A stretch of DNA of 39,349 nt, taken from contig UQEF01000015.1 in the NCBI GenBank assembly GCA_900540045.1, positions 1 to 39,349 on the forward strand. The letters are read 5' to 3'. The translations under genes were made by a program, and so were the position numbers. The stretch is from an uncultured Eubacteriales bacterium (lineage in GTDB: Bacteria; Bacillota; Clostridia; Christensenellales; Aristaeellaceae). The notes under the pieces were generated by a model. The model was not told the DNA's origin. It did not search any database and worked only from the letters and a program-made list of their open reading frames with translations. The stretch's first letter is position 1, and each line of letters begins with the position of its first letter. Below are positions 8,001-15,181 of this stretch, one piece after another.

Positions 8001-8109
8001 TGAGCGCAAAGAGAGCGAGCTGGCGATGGAACTCGGCATTTCTCAGCCCGCCGTTTATAAGAGGAAAATGAAGGTCCTTAAAAAGTTGAAGCTCTTGTTA
8101 GAGGGCTAA
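7657..8109 (+). CDS. Sigma-70-like factor, copy 2
   Basis: This 150-residue protein starts at GTG after TCGGAGG. The N-terminal part (about 1-60) carries the segment RIWIRGQFVEVTDEVYRAY, seen in small Clostridia sigma-like proteins of mobile elements; the C-terminal part is a sigma-4 helix-turn-helix (about 100-145). It lacks a clear sigma-2 core domain, so it may act as a DNA-binding regulator rather than a complete sigma factor. From residue 116 it departs from copies 1 and 3: DERKESELAMELGISQPAV in place of EEKTERQYADELGVYRNAV, the region expected to contact DNA. Its own leader and terminator make it a self-contained unit. Confidence 0.88.
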   Translation: MEADKKRIWIRGQFVEVTDEVYRAYMQGDRKMRYFENDLKTERFVLGKEGQVVQIIPSREDSLDRLVDENAQQFSDEQESVESVVLHKLEVDRLHTALSLLTPEERALIQALFFDERKESELAMELGISQPAVYKRKMKVLKKLKLLLEG

Positions 8110-8121
8110 ATTAAACCCAAT

Positions 8122-8160
8122 AAGGAACCTCTCGCTTTGATAATGCGGGAGGTTCCTTTT
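8122..8160 (+). terminator. Terminator after sigma copy 2
   Basis: The stem aaggaacctctcgc (from 8122) pairs with gcgggaggttcctt, with TTTT following at 8157-8160, 12 bp after the stop codon. Confidence 0.88.
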
Positions 8161-8214
8161 ATATCGTTTATACTTATTTTTCATAATCCTATTTAGACGT
8201 TCATGGTTATTAAC

Positions 8215-8243
8215 TTGTATTCTTCGAAGGAGCGAAGTATAAT
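8215..8243 (+). promoter_or_regulatory. Module B promoter
   Basis: A perfect TATAAT (8238-8243) is 17 bp from a weak TTGTAT (8215-8220). The spacer contains a palindrome cttcgaag (8222-8229). A small MerR/Xis-type helix-turn-helix protein is encoded directly downstream, so a spacer-bound regulator is conceivable. Confidence 0.6.
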
Positions 8244-8263
8244 AAGCACTGGAGGTATGTACT

Positions 8264-8452
8264 ATGGATTATATGACTTTAAGAGAAGCCGGCGAGAAAT
8301 GGGGAATCTCTCCACGGCAGATCAATTATTATTGCTCTGAGGGACGCATTCCGGGAGCTGAAAAAATGGGAACGGTTTGGCTAATACCCAAAGACGCCCA
8401 AAAGCCAGTGGACGGCAGGACAAAGCAAGGGAGGGCTTTGAAACATGTATAG
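8264..8452 (+). CDS. Small helix-turn-helix DNA-binding protein, module B
   Basis: This 62-residue protein begins MDYMTLREAGEKWGIS and contains a MerR/excisionase-type winged helix-turn-helix (EKWGISPRQINYYCSEGRI, then PGAEKMGTVWLIPKDA). GGAGGT precedes the ATG by 7 bases. Its end overlaps the start of the response regulator by 8 bp, so the two are made together. Proteins like this occur in front of VanR-like regulators on mobile elements. It could be a co-regulator of the module promoter just upstream; no effector domain is present. Confidence 0.82.
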   Translation: MDYMTLREAGEKWGISPRQINYYCSEGRIPGAEKMGTVWLIPKDAQKPVDGRTKQGRALKHV

Positions 8453-9146
8453 TGTTTTGATTATAGACGATGATAAGGAACTTTGTGCCTTGATGAAGAA
8501 ATGCGTGGAACAGGAAAACTTGTCTGCGGTGGTGGCGCATGGCGGTTTAGAGGGCTTACGGCTGCTGGGAGAAAACAAAGACACCTGTTGCCTGATTATT
8601 CTGGATGTGATGATGCCGGGTATGGACGGCTTTCAGGTATTGCAGAAAATCCGGGAGAAAAATAATGTGCCGGTGCTGATGCTGACCGCCAAAAGCGACG
8701 AGGAAGATAAGGTTTCCGGCCTGCGGCTGGGGGCGGACGATTACCTGACAAAGCCTTTCGGCATTAACGAGCTGATGGCCCGCGTCAATTCCCTAATCCG
8801 GCGCTACACCACCCTAAATCCCGTGACCGGGAACGAGGCCGCCACCATGCTTCTGAAAGATATGGTGATTGATAAAGTCAATCGGACGGTGACTGTCCAA
8901 AATATCTCGGTAGAGCTAACCGGCAAGGAATTTGATTTGCTTCTGGTTTTGGCGTCCAATAAGGGACGGGTATTTACAAAAAAGCAACTTTATACGCAGG
9001 TATGGACGGAAGAATACGACTTTGACGATAACAACATCATGGCCTTTATCAGTAAACTACGGAAGAAGATTGAGCCAAATCCAGAACAGCCGTTTTATAT
9101 CCAAACCGTCCGGGGTGTGGGGTATCGGTTCAATAAGGAGGCATGA
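8445..9146 (+). CDS. OmpR-family response regulator, module B
   Basis: This 233-residue regulator has acidic pocket residues D8-D10, phospho-acceptor D54 in IILDVMMP, and the DDYLTKPF lysine motif, then a winged-helix output domain ending VRGVGYRFNKEA. It overlaps the small helix-turn-helix gene in front and the kinase region behind, as one operon. It is not the twin of the module A regulator. The likely target is the BcrA-type transporter promoter at 10107-10139, where perfect 10 bp direct repeats replace the -35. Confidence 0.93.
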   Translation: MYSVLIIDDDKELCALMKKCVEQENLSAVVAHGGLEGLRLLGENKDTCCLIILDVMMPGMDGFQVLQKIREKNNVPVLMLTAKSDEEDKVSGLRLGADDYLTKPFGINELMARVNSLIRRYTTLNPVTGNEAATMLLKDMVIDKVNRTVTVQNISVELTGKEFDLLLVLASNKGRVFTKKQLYTQVWTEEYDFDDNNIMAFISKLRKKIEPNPEQPFYIQTVRGVGYRFNKEA

Positions 9147-9148
9147 GC

Positions 9149-10072
9149 ATGGAGTTAAATCTTTATCTGCTGCTGGCCCTATTGATTGCTCTGCTGGTAA
9201 TCGGCTACCTTTTGGCAAAACTTCACCGCGTCCGGGGCCAGCTTTCCCTTATCAAAGACGCTCTGGCAGATATAAAGAACGGGAACTTAAACCGCCGTGT
9301 ACTGGCGCGGGAAAGCGATCTGACGAAACAAATCTGCTATGACATCAACGAGATTGCTATGAGCAGCCAATCCCGGATTATCCAGCAAAAGCAATCCGAG
9401 CAGGCTTATAAGCGGCTCATGACAAGCCTTTCCCATGATGTAAAAACGCCGCTTGCCTCTCTGGTGGGCTATTTGGAGGCCGTGGAAAGCAAGATCGTAA
9501 CAGGGGCCGAGCAGGAAGAATATATTCGGGTAGCTATGGAAAAAGCCCACCACCTGAAAGACTTTGTGACCGCCCTGTTTGAATGGGTGAAGCTGGATGC
9601 CGGGGAGCAGATTTTTCATTTTGAAGTCTGCGACCTGAATGAGCTTTCCCGCGACATCATGGCCGACTGGGTGCCGCTGCTGGAAAGTCACGATCTCACC
9701 TATGAAATTGAGATACCCGAAACAGAATACATGACGAGGGTTGACCCTACCGCCTACACCCGTATTCTCAATAACCTGCTGCAAAATATCCTGACGCACA
9801 GCGGCGCAAGACAAGTGACCCTGACCGTGACTGAAACGGAGCAGCAGGCAAAAATCATAGTGGCTGATAACGGGAAAGGAATTTCCGCCGCTGATCTCCC
9901 CCATATCTTTGAGCGGATGTATCAATGCGACCACTCCCGATCTGCCAAAGGGAACGGGCTGGGCCTCTCCATTGCTAAGGAACTGGTAATCGTCCATAAA
10001 GGAACCATCACGGCAGCCAGTGTCCCCGGAGCTGGTACAACCTTTACCATCATACTTCCGAAAGCTCTGTGA
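9149..10072 (+). CDS. Short sensor histidine kinase, module B
   Basis: This 307-residue kinase has one predicted membrane helix (about 4-24), no extracellular domain, a linker, the His box LSHDVKTP with H96, an N box LNNLLQNILTHS and a G box KGNGLGLSIA. ATG at 9149 is preferred over the in-frame ATG at 9143 because AAGGAGG ends at 9141, one base before the earlier start but 7 bases before the later one. With only a single helix it can hardly sense a ligand outside the cell directly; it may sense within the membrane or through the transporter encoded downstream. Confidence 0.92.
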   Translation: MELNLYLLLALLIALLVIGYLLAKLHRVRGQLSLIKDALADIKNGNLNRRVLARESDLTKQICYDINEIAMSSQSRIIQQKQSEQAYKRLMTSLSHDVKTPLASLVGYLEAVESKIVTGAEQEEYIRVAMEKAHHLKDFVTALFEWVKLDAGEQIFHFEVCDLNELSRDIMADWVPLLESHDLTYEIEIPETEYMTRVDPTAYTRILNNLLQNILTHSGARQVTLTVTETEQQAKIIVADNGKGISAADLPHIFERMYQCDHSRSAKGNGLGLSIAKELVIVHKGTITAASVPGAGTTFTIILPKAL

Positions 10073-10090
10073 AATCACAGAGTTTTTTTT
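10065..10090 (+). terminator. Terminator overlapping the kinase stop codon
   Basis: The stem ctctgtga (10065-10072) / tcacagag (10075-10082) with a 2-base loop runs into eight T's. The stop codon lies in the left arm. It separates the regulatory genes from the transporter genes, which have their own promoter. Confidence 0.88.
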
Positions 10091-10106
10091 GAAAAAAATT
10101 TTTCTC

Positions 10107-10139
10107 GGCAAGGTTATGGCAAGGTTAGTGTTTTATACT
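10107..10139 (+). promoter_or_regulatory. Module B transporter promoter with direct-repeat operator
   Basis: Perfect direct repeats ggcaaggtta at 10107-10116 and 10118-10127 (period 11 bp) occupy the -35 position of a promoter with -10 TATACT (10134-10139). This is the layout expected for activation by an OmpR-family regulator, most likely the one encoded at 8445. Confidence 0.72.
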
Positions 10140-10206
10140 GGCCTTGTGGTTGGATATGCTGGTATTGCAATCACGGCATTACCACACAGAAAGCGAGGAA
10201 ATAAGT

Positions 10207-11130
10207 ATGAGCGATTACTTGATCGAAACAAAACAACTGACAAAAACTTATGGAGATCAGGCTGTTGTAAAAAATATTGATCTTCATGTGAAGCCGGGCC
10301 GGATTTACGGGATTTTAGGTCGAAATGGAGCCGGTAAAACCACCATTATGAAAATGATTTTGGGTCTTACTCCAATCACTTCCGGCGAAGTGGATGTGTT
10401 CGGCCAGAACATCAAAGGCCATGAAAAACGCATTTATCCCCGTATTGGGGCCATCATTGAAACTCCCGGCTTTTACCCGAACCTGACCGGCACAGAAAAC
10501 CTTGAAATCTTTGCGAAGCTGCGCGGGACGCCCCGGCCCAACGCCGTCAAGAACGCACTGGAAGTCGTGGGGCTTCCTTACCGGGACAAAAAGCTGTTCA
10601 GCAAGTATTCTCTCGGTATGAAGCAGCGCCTCGGCATTGCCAACGCCATCCTGCATGACCCGGAGCTATTGATCCTCGATGAACCGACCAACGGGCTTGA
10701 CCCCATCGGCATTGCCGAAGTACGGAACTTTATCAAGAATTTGAGCGTGGATCGCGGCAAAACCATCCTGATTTCCAGCCACATTCTTTCCGAAATCGCA
10801 CTTCTGGCGGATGATATTGGCATCATCGACCACGGCGTACTGCTGGAAGAAAGCAGCATGGAGGATTTGGAAAAGAAAAATCGGAAATACATCCAGCTTC
10901 AGGTGTCGGATGTCCCCAAAGCCTCACTGATTTTGGAACGGCAGTTCCATGTGACGGATTATGCGGTGCAGGACGAACATAACCTGCGGCTCTATGATAC
11001 CGCGCTGGATATGGCAGCAATCAACAAGGCCCTTGTAATACAGGACGTAGCTGTTATTAGCTCCCAGATTTGCAATGACACTTTGGAGGACTATTTTAAA
11101 GAAATCACAGGAGGTGTTGGAATTGCTTGA
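10207..11130 (+). CDS. BcrA-like ABC transporter ATPase (peptide-antibiotic protection)
   Basis: This 307-residue ATPase has Walker A GRNGAGKTT (38-46), signature YSLGMKQ (134-140), Walker B LLILDEP (154-160) and NGLDP. The sequence and length fit the bacitracin/lantibiotic protection class (BcrA, MutF, SpaF), whose ATPases have an extra C-terminal region of about 80 residues, present here. The start at 10207 is chosen because 'gcgagga' precedes it and the N-terminus then aligns with the family; the frame is open further upstream to 10144. It is followed by two ABC-2 permeases, the usual three-gene set. Expected role: removal of a cell-wall-active peptide from the membrane. Confidence 0.92.
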   Translation: MSDYLIETKQLTKTYGDQAVVKNIDLHVKPGRIYGILGRNGAGKTTIMKMILGLTPITSGEVDVFGQNIKGHEKRIYPRIGAIIETPGFYPNLTGTENLEIFAKLRGTPRPNAVKNALEVVGLPYRDKKLFSKYSLGMKQRLGIANAILHDPELLILDEPTNGLDPIGIAEVRNFIKNLSVDRGKTILISSHILSEIALLADDIGIIDHGVLLEESSMEDLEKKNRKYIQLQVSDVPKASLILERQFHVTDYAVQDEHNLRLYDTALDMAAINKALVIQDVAVISSQICNDTLEDYFKEITGGVGIA

Positions 11131-11887
11131 ACTGCTCAAAATAGAATTTTCTAAAATGCAGCGTCGGCCGTTTATCCTGATTGCGACTTTGGCTGCGATA
11201 ATTTTGCCTGCTCCTATTTCCCTTTTAGCCGCCAGGACTGGACAAGGATATGATTTCTTGTATAAATCTGTTATTAACTTGGGACAACTTGTGCTTCTGG
11301 TTCCTATTCTTTGTATCGTAGCGGCTATGCTTTTTTTTGAAGAACGTGATAACAATACTTTGAAGTCATTGAAGATCGTTCCTGTTTCCATGAGCCTGCT
11401 GGCCGCTTCAAAATTGATTGTGATGCTTGTTGTTTCTATCCTTTATTCAATTTTTGCGTTTGTTTCAACGGCTGTTTTTTCAATGATCGGACATATGGCG
11501 GTAGAACAGTTTGTAACTAAATTGCTACTTTGTATTGCCACAGGGATTATGGTGTGGGTTGCGTCACTTCCTTGCATTGCATTGATTATCGTGTTCAATC
11601 GAAACTATATTTTTTCTGTCTTGTGTTCCTTTTTATATGCACTTATGGGTTTTATTGTTACCAATGCGACAATTCAGACAGAAGCACCAAATATTTTTAT
11701 GATATTGCCTGTAAATACAATCAATAGATGGTTGCTCCCATTCTTCCAAAATTTAGATACTGCCAAATATCCTTTTGATATAGGCCCAAGTTCAGTAAAC
11801 GCAATTATCTGCGTGGTTTATCTTTTCGTGTATGCTTTGGTATTTGGCTGGATTATCTGTAATCGTTTTAAGAAATGGGATAATTAG
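11123..11887 (+). CDS. ABC-2 type permease 1, module B
   Basis: This roughly 254-residue membrane protein has six predicted helices and the typical N-terminal cytoplasmic start ELLKIEFSKMQRRPF. The TTG start at 11123 has AGGAGG at 11109-11114 with 8 bases between and overlaps the ATPase end by 8 bp; the frame is also open further upstream with no suitable ribosome site. It is of the MutE/SpaE/BcrB-like class. The gene is more AT-rich than the two-component genes before it, hinting at a different origin for the permease pair. Confidence 0.87.
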   Translation: MLELLKIEFSKMQRRPFILIATLAAIILPAPISLLAARTGQGYDFLYKSVINLGQLVLLVPILCIVAAMLFFEERDNNTLKSLKIVPVSMSLLAASKLIVMLVVSILYSIFAFVSTAVFSMIGHMAVEQFVTKLLLCIATGIMVWVASLPCIALIIVFNRNYIFSVLCSFLYALMGFIVTNATIQTEAPNIFMILPVNTINRWLLPFFQNLDTAKYPFDIGPSSVNAIICVVYLFVYALVFGWIICNRFKKWDN

Positions 11888-11901
11888 TGGAGAAAGAAAA
11901 T

Positions 11902-12642
11902 ATGTACTTGATAAAAACAGAGTTTGTAAAATTGCGGCGATGTAATATTCTTTGGGTAGGAATTATTACGCTGTTATGTGCACCTTTGCTATCCATATTA
12001 CAACAACAGTCCTTAAATGATCCAGTTGACAACTACGGATATGTGAATTTGGTAAATGGAACGATTTGGAATAACATGAGCTTTTTTCTCCCGGTTACGC
12101 TTATGCTCTTGGGTGGCTATATGATAAGTCGAGAATACACGGATGATACTTTGAAGGAAATATTTATAATCCCTCTTTCGTACTCTAAATTGATGGCAGG
12201 AAAAATAGGTGCGTTGCTTATATTATCAGTTTTCTATAGCTTTTATAGCTTTGTGTTGACTACTGGCTTGAGCATACTATTTTATCCGATTGGCTTAACT
12301 GGTATAGCTATAATAAAAGCTCTGTTACAAATCTGTGGAATGGGACTTTGTATTTGCATTTCTATAATGCCTTTTATCTGTTGGAGCGGCTCTGCCAAAA
12401 ACCGTTTTTGGGTAGGAACTGTACTTGTATTTGTGTATGGCATTTTGGGTATTCCATTAGCAGGACATGGGTTTCAGGACTACTATCCTATAAGTGCAGG
12501 ACTTTCAATTATTCAGTATTCCGGGGACACTGGAAGTGCAATATCAAATATCCATCCGGTAATTGCTGGTATTACGTTGCTGGCAACATTGGTCTTATCT
12601 ATCGCTATTCTATTCATACAGAACAAGAAAAAACAAAGTTAA
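11902..12642 (+). CDS. ABC-2 type permease 2, module B
   Basis: This 246-residue membrane protein has six predicted helices and begins MYLIKTEFVKLRRCNILW, like the preceding permease. GGAG lies 9 bases before the ATG at 11902; an upstream in-frame GTG at 11887 lacks a site. With the previous gene it forms the MutE/MutG-like pair of a lantibiotic-protection transporter. Like its partner it is AT-rich. Two hairpins follow, the second a clear terminator. Confidence 0.87.
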   Translation: MYLIKTEFVKLRRCNILWVGIITLLCAPLLSILQQQSLNDPVDNYGYVNLVNGTIWNNMSFFLPVTLMLLGGYMISREYTDDTLKEIFIIPLSYSKLMAGKIGALLILSVFYSFYSFVLTTGLSILFYPIGLTGIAIIKALLQICGMGLCICISIMPFICWSGSAKNRFWVGTVLVFVYGILGIPLAGHGFQDYYPISAGLSIIQYSGDTGSAISNIHPVIAGITLLATLVLSIAILFIQNKKKQS

Positions 12643-12660
12643 AATCATTTATTCCTGCCG

Positions 12661-12759
12661 GACGACGGCAAAAGAAAAAAAGCCGTCGTGCAGCAGTCCT
12701 TTTCCCATGCCTGATTACATTACGGCGGCTTTGACAAAATCAAGGCCGCCGTTCTTTCT
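12661..12759 (+). terminator. Two hairpins, second a strong terminator, after module B
   Basis: The first hairpin is acgacggc (12662-12669) with gccgtcgt (12682-12689). The second is a 12 bp stem acggcggctttg (12722-12733) with caaggccgccgt (12741-12752), followed by ttctttct. The rest of the gap up to 12896 holds no gene. Confidence 0.8.
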
Positions 12760-12896
12760 GCCCTTATGAGAATGACGCCCTGACGCTGGCAGGATCGGCG
12801 GCCCCCGGAGGGAGCCGCCATGGAGGAAAAAGCGTTTCGACATAATGCGACAGAGCACAGGCTGTCAAAAAAGTCGCTTGCTGTTCATCGTGGCTT

Positions 12897-13428
12897 TACG
12901 CCCTTCGCACTGAACCATCATGCCATGATTTACACGAACTAAAAAGAAACGCGCTTGCCGTTTGGGGTAATACCCCATTCTGCAGGTGCGTTTTTCTGTA
13001 TAGAGAAACCCCATTTTCACGTTGTAGGGGACCGCCGGCCAGTCTGAATTTCTCGCAATTCAGACTGATCGGAGGTAAAACAGCGTGGAAGCTGATAAAA
13101 AAAGAATATGGATTCGCGGCCAATTTGTCGAGGTCACGGATGAAGTGTACCGGGCCTATATGCAGGGCGACCGGAAAATGCGCTATTTTGAGAACGATTT
13201 GAAAACCGAGCGGTTCGTTCTCGGAAAGGAGGGCCAAGTGGTGCAGATCATCCCCAGCCGCGAAGATTCTTTGGACCGGCTGGTAGATGAAAATGCCCGG
13301 CAATTCTCCGATGAGCAGGAAAGTGTGGAGAGCGTGGTGCTTCACAAGCTGGAAGTGGACAGGCTACATACTGCGCTTTCCCTGCTTACCCCAGAAGAAC
13401 GTGCGCTAATCCAGGCACTGTTCTTTGA
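12897..13428 (+). repeat. Direct repeat unit, copy 3 (leader plus sigma N-half)
   Basis: This is the partner of 7469-8000, in direct orientation and without indels. Together the two flank module B, so homologous recombination between them would remove a 5428 bp circle carrying module B and one sigma copy. Confidence 0.9.
12947..13075 (+). promoter_or_regulatory. Attenuator-like leader of sigma copy 3
   Basis: Same elements as in the leader at 7519-7647 and at the same spacing: a terminator-shaped stem with T-tract (12947-12995), the nested ggggtaatacccc, and a 10 bp hairpin immediately before the GGAGG ribosome site. Conservation of all of them in the third copy suggests function. Confidence 0.6.
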
Positions 13429-13552
13429 GGAAAAGACAGAACGGCAATATGCAGACGAGCTTGGCGTGTACCGCAATGCTGTTCATGTTCGGAAAATCAA
13501 GGTCCTCAAAAAGCTCAAGTCTTTGTTGGACGGCTTCATAGAGCTGCCCTGA
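13085..13552 (+). CDS. Sigma-70-like factor, copy 3
   Basis: This 155-residue protein starts at GTG after CGGAGG. The first 115 residues are nearly those of copy 2, while the sigma-4 region matches copy 1 (EEKTERQYADELGVYRNAV). It ends with a five-residue-longer tail (DGFIELP) than copy 2. It thus joins the leader seen in copy 2 to the recognition helices seen in copy 1. A GC-rich terminator follows at 13580. Confidence 0.88.
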   Translation: MEADKKRIWIRGQFVEVTDEVYRAYMQGDRKMRYFENDLKTERFVLGKEGQVVQIIPSREDSLDRLVDENARQFSDEQESVESVVLHKLEVDRLHTALSLLTPEERALIQALFFEEKTERQYADELGVYRNAVHVRKIKVLKKLKSLLDGFIELP

Positions 13553-13579
13553 TTATCTTAAAGGGCCTATAATACGGGC

Positions 13580-13619
13580 AAATCCCTGACCCGGGCACCC
13601 CTGCCGGGCCGGGGATTTT
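13580..13619 (+). terminator. Terminator after sigma copy 3
   Basis: A GC-rich imperfect stem (aatccc...cccgg with ccggg...ggggatt) ends in TTTTG, 28 bp after the stop codon. Confidence 0.8.
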
Positions 13620-13745
13620 GCTTGTTGGGAAATTATCCTCGTCTCTCTGTTCCCGGCCAACAAGTTTACAATTCTTCTATTCTCAAATGCAACCAGCTAT
13701 TGTATAATGAAGTCATCAATAGTTTGGGTATATGGGGCTGATGAT

Positions 13746-14288
13746 ATGAAGGGATTTGAGCGAAGCAATCAATTATTATCTCTTTGTGGATTGAATTGTG
13801 GGCTATGTCCTATGCTTTTAGGAAACCATTGTGGCGGATGTGGTAATGGTAATCAATCATGCAAGATTGCAAAATGCAGTCTTGAACATGGAAAGATTGA
13901 ATATTGTTATGAATGCAACAATTATCCATGTGAAAAACACAAACACATTGATGAATACGATTCTTTTATCACACACCAGCGGCAAAAGTTAGATTTGCAA
14001 AGAGCGGAAAGCGTAGGTATTGAGCAATATAATCTTGAGCAGAAAGAAAAGATACAAATTCTCTCCCGACTACTTTCTAACTACAACGATGGACGCAGGA
14101 AGAATTTCTTTTGCGTGGCAGTCAATTTATTAGAACTTTCGGAGCTAAAAGAAGCTATGAACCAAATACAATCCAATGATAAATTGCCATTATTGCCAAT
14201 AAAAGAACAATGCTCGTATGTGGCAGAAATATTACAAAGGATTGCCGACAGACGAAATATCAAGCTTAAACTTATGAAGAAAAAATAA
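13746..14288 (+). CDS. Cys-rich DUF3795-like protein
   Basis: This 180-residue protein has an N-terminal Cys-rich domain (about 10-65) with CGLNCGLCP, CGGCG, CKIAKC and CYECNNYPC, the pattern of DUF3795 proteins, which probably bind zinc or an iron-sulphur centre. The C-terminal part is helical and charged. An in-frame ATG at 13707 is rejected because a -10 box TATAAT lies at 13703-13708, so transcription would begin after it; 13746 is the next start. The gene is AT-rich and is the only cargo between sigma copy 3 and the fourth remnant. Function is unknown. Confidence 0.8.
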   Translation: MKGFERSNQLLSLCGLNCGLCPMLLGNHCGGCGNGNQSCKIAKCSLEHGKIEYCYECNNYPCEKHKHIDEYDSFITHQRQKLDLQRAESVGIEQYNLEQKEKIQILSRLLSNYNDGRRKNFFCVAVNLLELSELKEAMNQIQSNDKLPLLPIKEQCSYVAEILQRIADRRNIKLKLMKKK

Positions 14289-14333
14289 TCAATAGGTTGT
14301 CCGTCTGCTCTTTCATTGAGCCAACTTAATCCG

Positions 14334-14411
14334 AACTTTCAAAACTGAATACCAGCCGCCCACCGGCGGCACCACCGAGCAGGAAATCTTTGAAAGGTTT
14401 CCTGCTTTTTT
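14334..14411 (+). terminator. BoxA-like motif followed by terminator
   Basis: The stem agcaggaaa (14379-14387) / tttcctgct (14398-14406) with TTTTTT is a clear terminator. Just ahead, cttt-caaaactgaatacc (around 14336-14353) resembles ccttgaaaactgcatacc at 14633-14650 and the boxA-like sequence of Firmicutes rRNA operons. Between them is the short GC-rich hairpin gccgcccaccggcggc. Confidence 0.7.
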
Positions 14412-14503
14412 ATGCCGTTTTTCAGAAGGAGGACTGCTGATGGTATCAGAATACCAAGATAACTTGTGAAATGGCAATATATAGCTGGCTCTCTGGTGTA
14501 TTC

Positions 14504-14566
14504 CGCAATGCTGTTCATGTTCGGAAAATGAAGGTCCTCAAAAAACTTAAAAAAATTTTGGAATAA
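14504..14566 (+). pseudogene. 3' remnant of a fourth sigma-like gene
   Basis: The reading frame cgc aat gct gtt ... gaa taa gives RNAVHVRKMKVLKKLKKILE, which is the last helix of sigma copies 1 and 3 with a few changes. Two extra bases interrupt the match just upstream (gtgtattccgc against gtgtaccgc), and nothing of the leader or N-terminal half remains. A strong terminator follows as after the other copies. This shows that the array once had at least one more unit. Confidence 0.85.
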
Positions 14567-14578
14567 TCGTTGTGCAAC

Positions 14579-14618
14579 CTCTCACCCTCAACGGCAAATA
14601 GGGTGAGAGGTTCTTTTT
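14579..14618 (+). terminator. Terminator after the sigma remnant
   Basis: A perfect stem cctctcaccct (14579-14589) / agggtgagagg (14600-14610) is followed by TTCTTTTTAT. Confidence 0.9.
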
Positions 14619-14619
14619 A

Positions 14620-15181
14620 TGGCCTCACGGCACCTTGAAAACTGCATACCCATTCATCAAGCACATTCCCGCTGCTTTGGCGAAAGCCAAAGCCCAGGTA
14701 GCGGCTGCGCGGCGATCTGCCGGGAGAAAACAACGAGACACCACCGAAAAAAGAAATTGTAGGTCTTTGGTTTGTTCTTCCCAGCAAGGAGCGAGAAACA
14801 GCAGGCTGCCAGTACCGGGTGGCTCCCGGTACGGCCATGACCAGCAGCGGAGCGATACTCCCGTCCAGCCTAACGTCCGAGCGTTGAAGCGGCTCTATTT
14901 TGCCGTGATCCGTCGCAGGCAATGGGGGCGGTTGCGTGAGAACCACGCGAGGGGTGAGATTCCCCGTGGAGCTGGTGAGCTGCCAGCCGTTTGATGACTT
15001 CCCGCAGTGTTCCGGGGTGTCGAGGACAAATAGGAACGCTTTGAAATATGGGCCGTACAGCAGGATGGGCCAATGAAAACAAGAGGATTGTTTTATCTCT
15101 CCCCGGCCTTCATTCATTCTGCTGTCCGGTTCCTACATAGGCGGCACCAGCCGCCTGCATTTCAAAGGGAGGTCATAAACC
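14620..15181 (+). ncRNA. Structured, apparently non-coding stretch before the MazF-like gene
   Basis: No convincing gene is seen in 560 bp. It begins with the boxA-like ccttgaaaactgcatacc (14633-14650) and contains several clean hairpins: gtaccggg (14812-14819) with cccggtac (14825-14832); gcgtg..cacgc near 14933-14950; gggg..cccc near 14953-14968; gctgg..ccagc near 14970-14990; and aggcggc (15139-15145) with gccgcct (15150-15156) just before the ribosome site of the next gene. Open frames on both strands are arginine-, proline- or serine-rich without family likeness or ribosome sites. It may be a long leader RNA or an independent structured RNA; no known RNA family is recognised. Confidence 0.4.

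Noticed and set aside
7657..8109. Full-length housekeeping or ECF sigma factor
   Set aside because: The protein is only 150 residues and a clear sigma-2 core-binding domain is not visible; 'sigma-70-like' is as far as the sequence supports.
13707..13745. Upstream ATG of the DUF3795-like gene
   Set aside because: It directly abuts the -10 box TATAAT (13703-13708), so it would not be in the transcript from that promoter.
14617..15117. Minus-strand 166-codon open frame over the structured region
   Set aside because: It has no ribosome site, an unusual composition and no family likeness; it overlaps hairpins that look structural and the flanking terminators.
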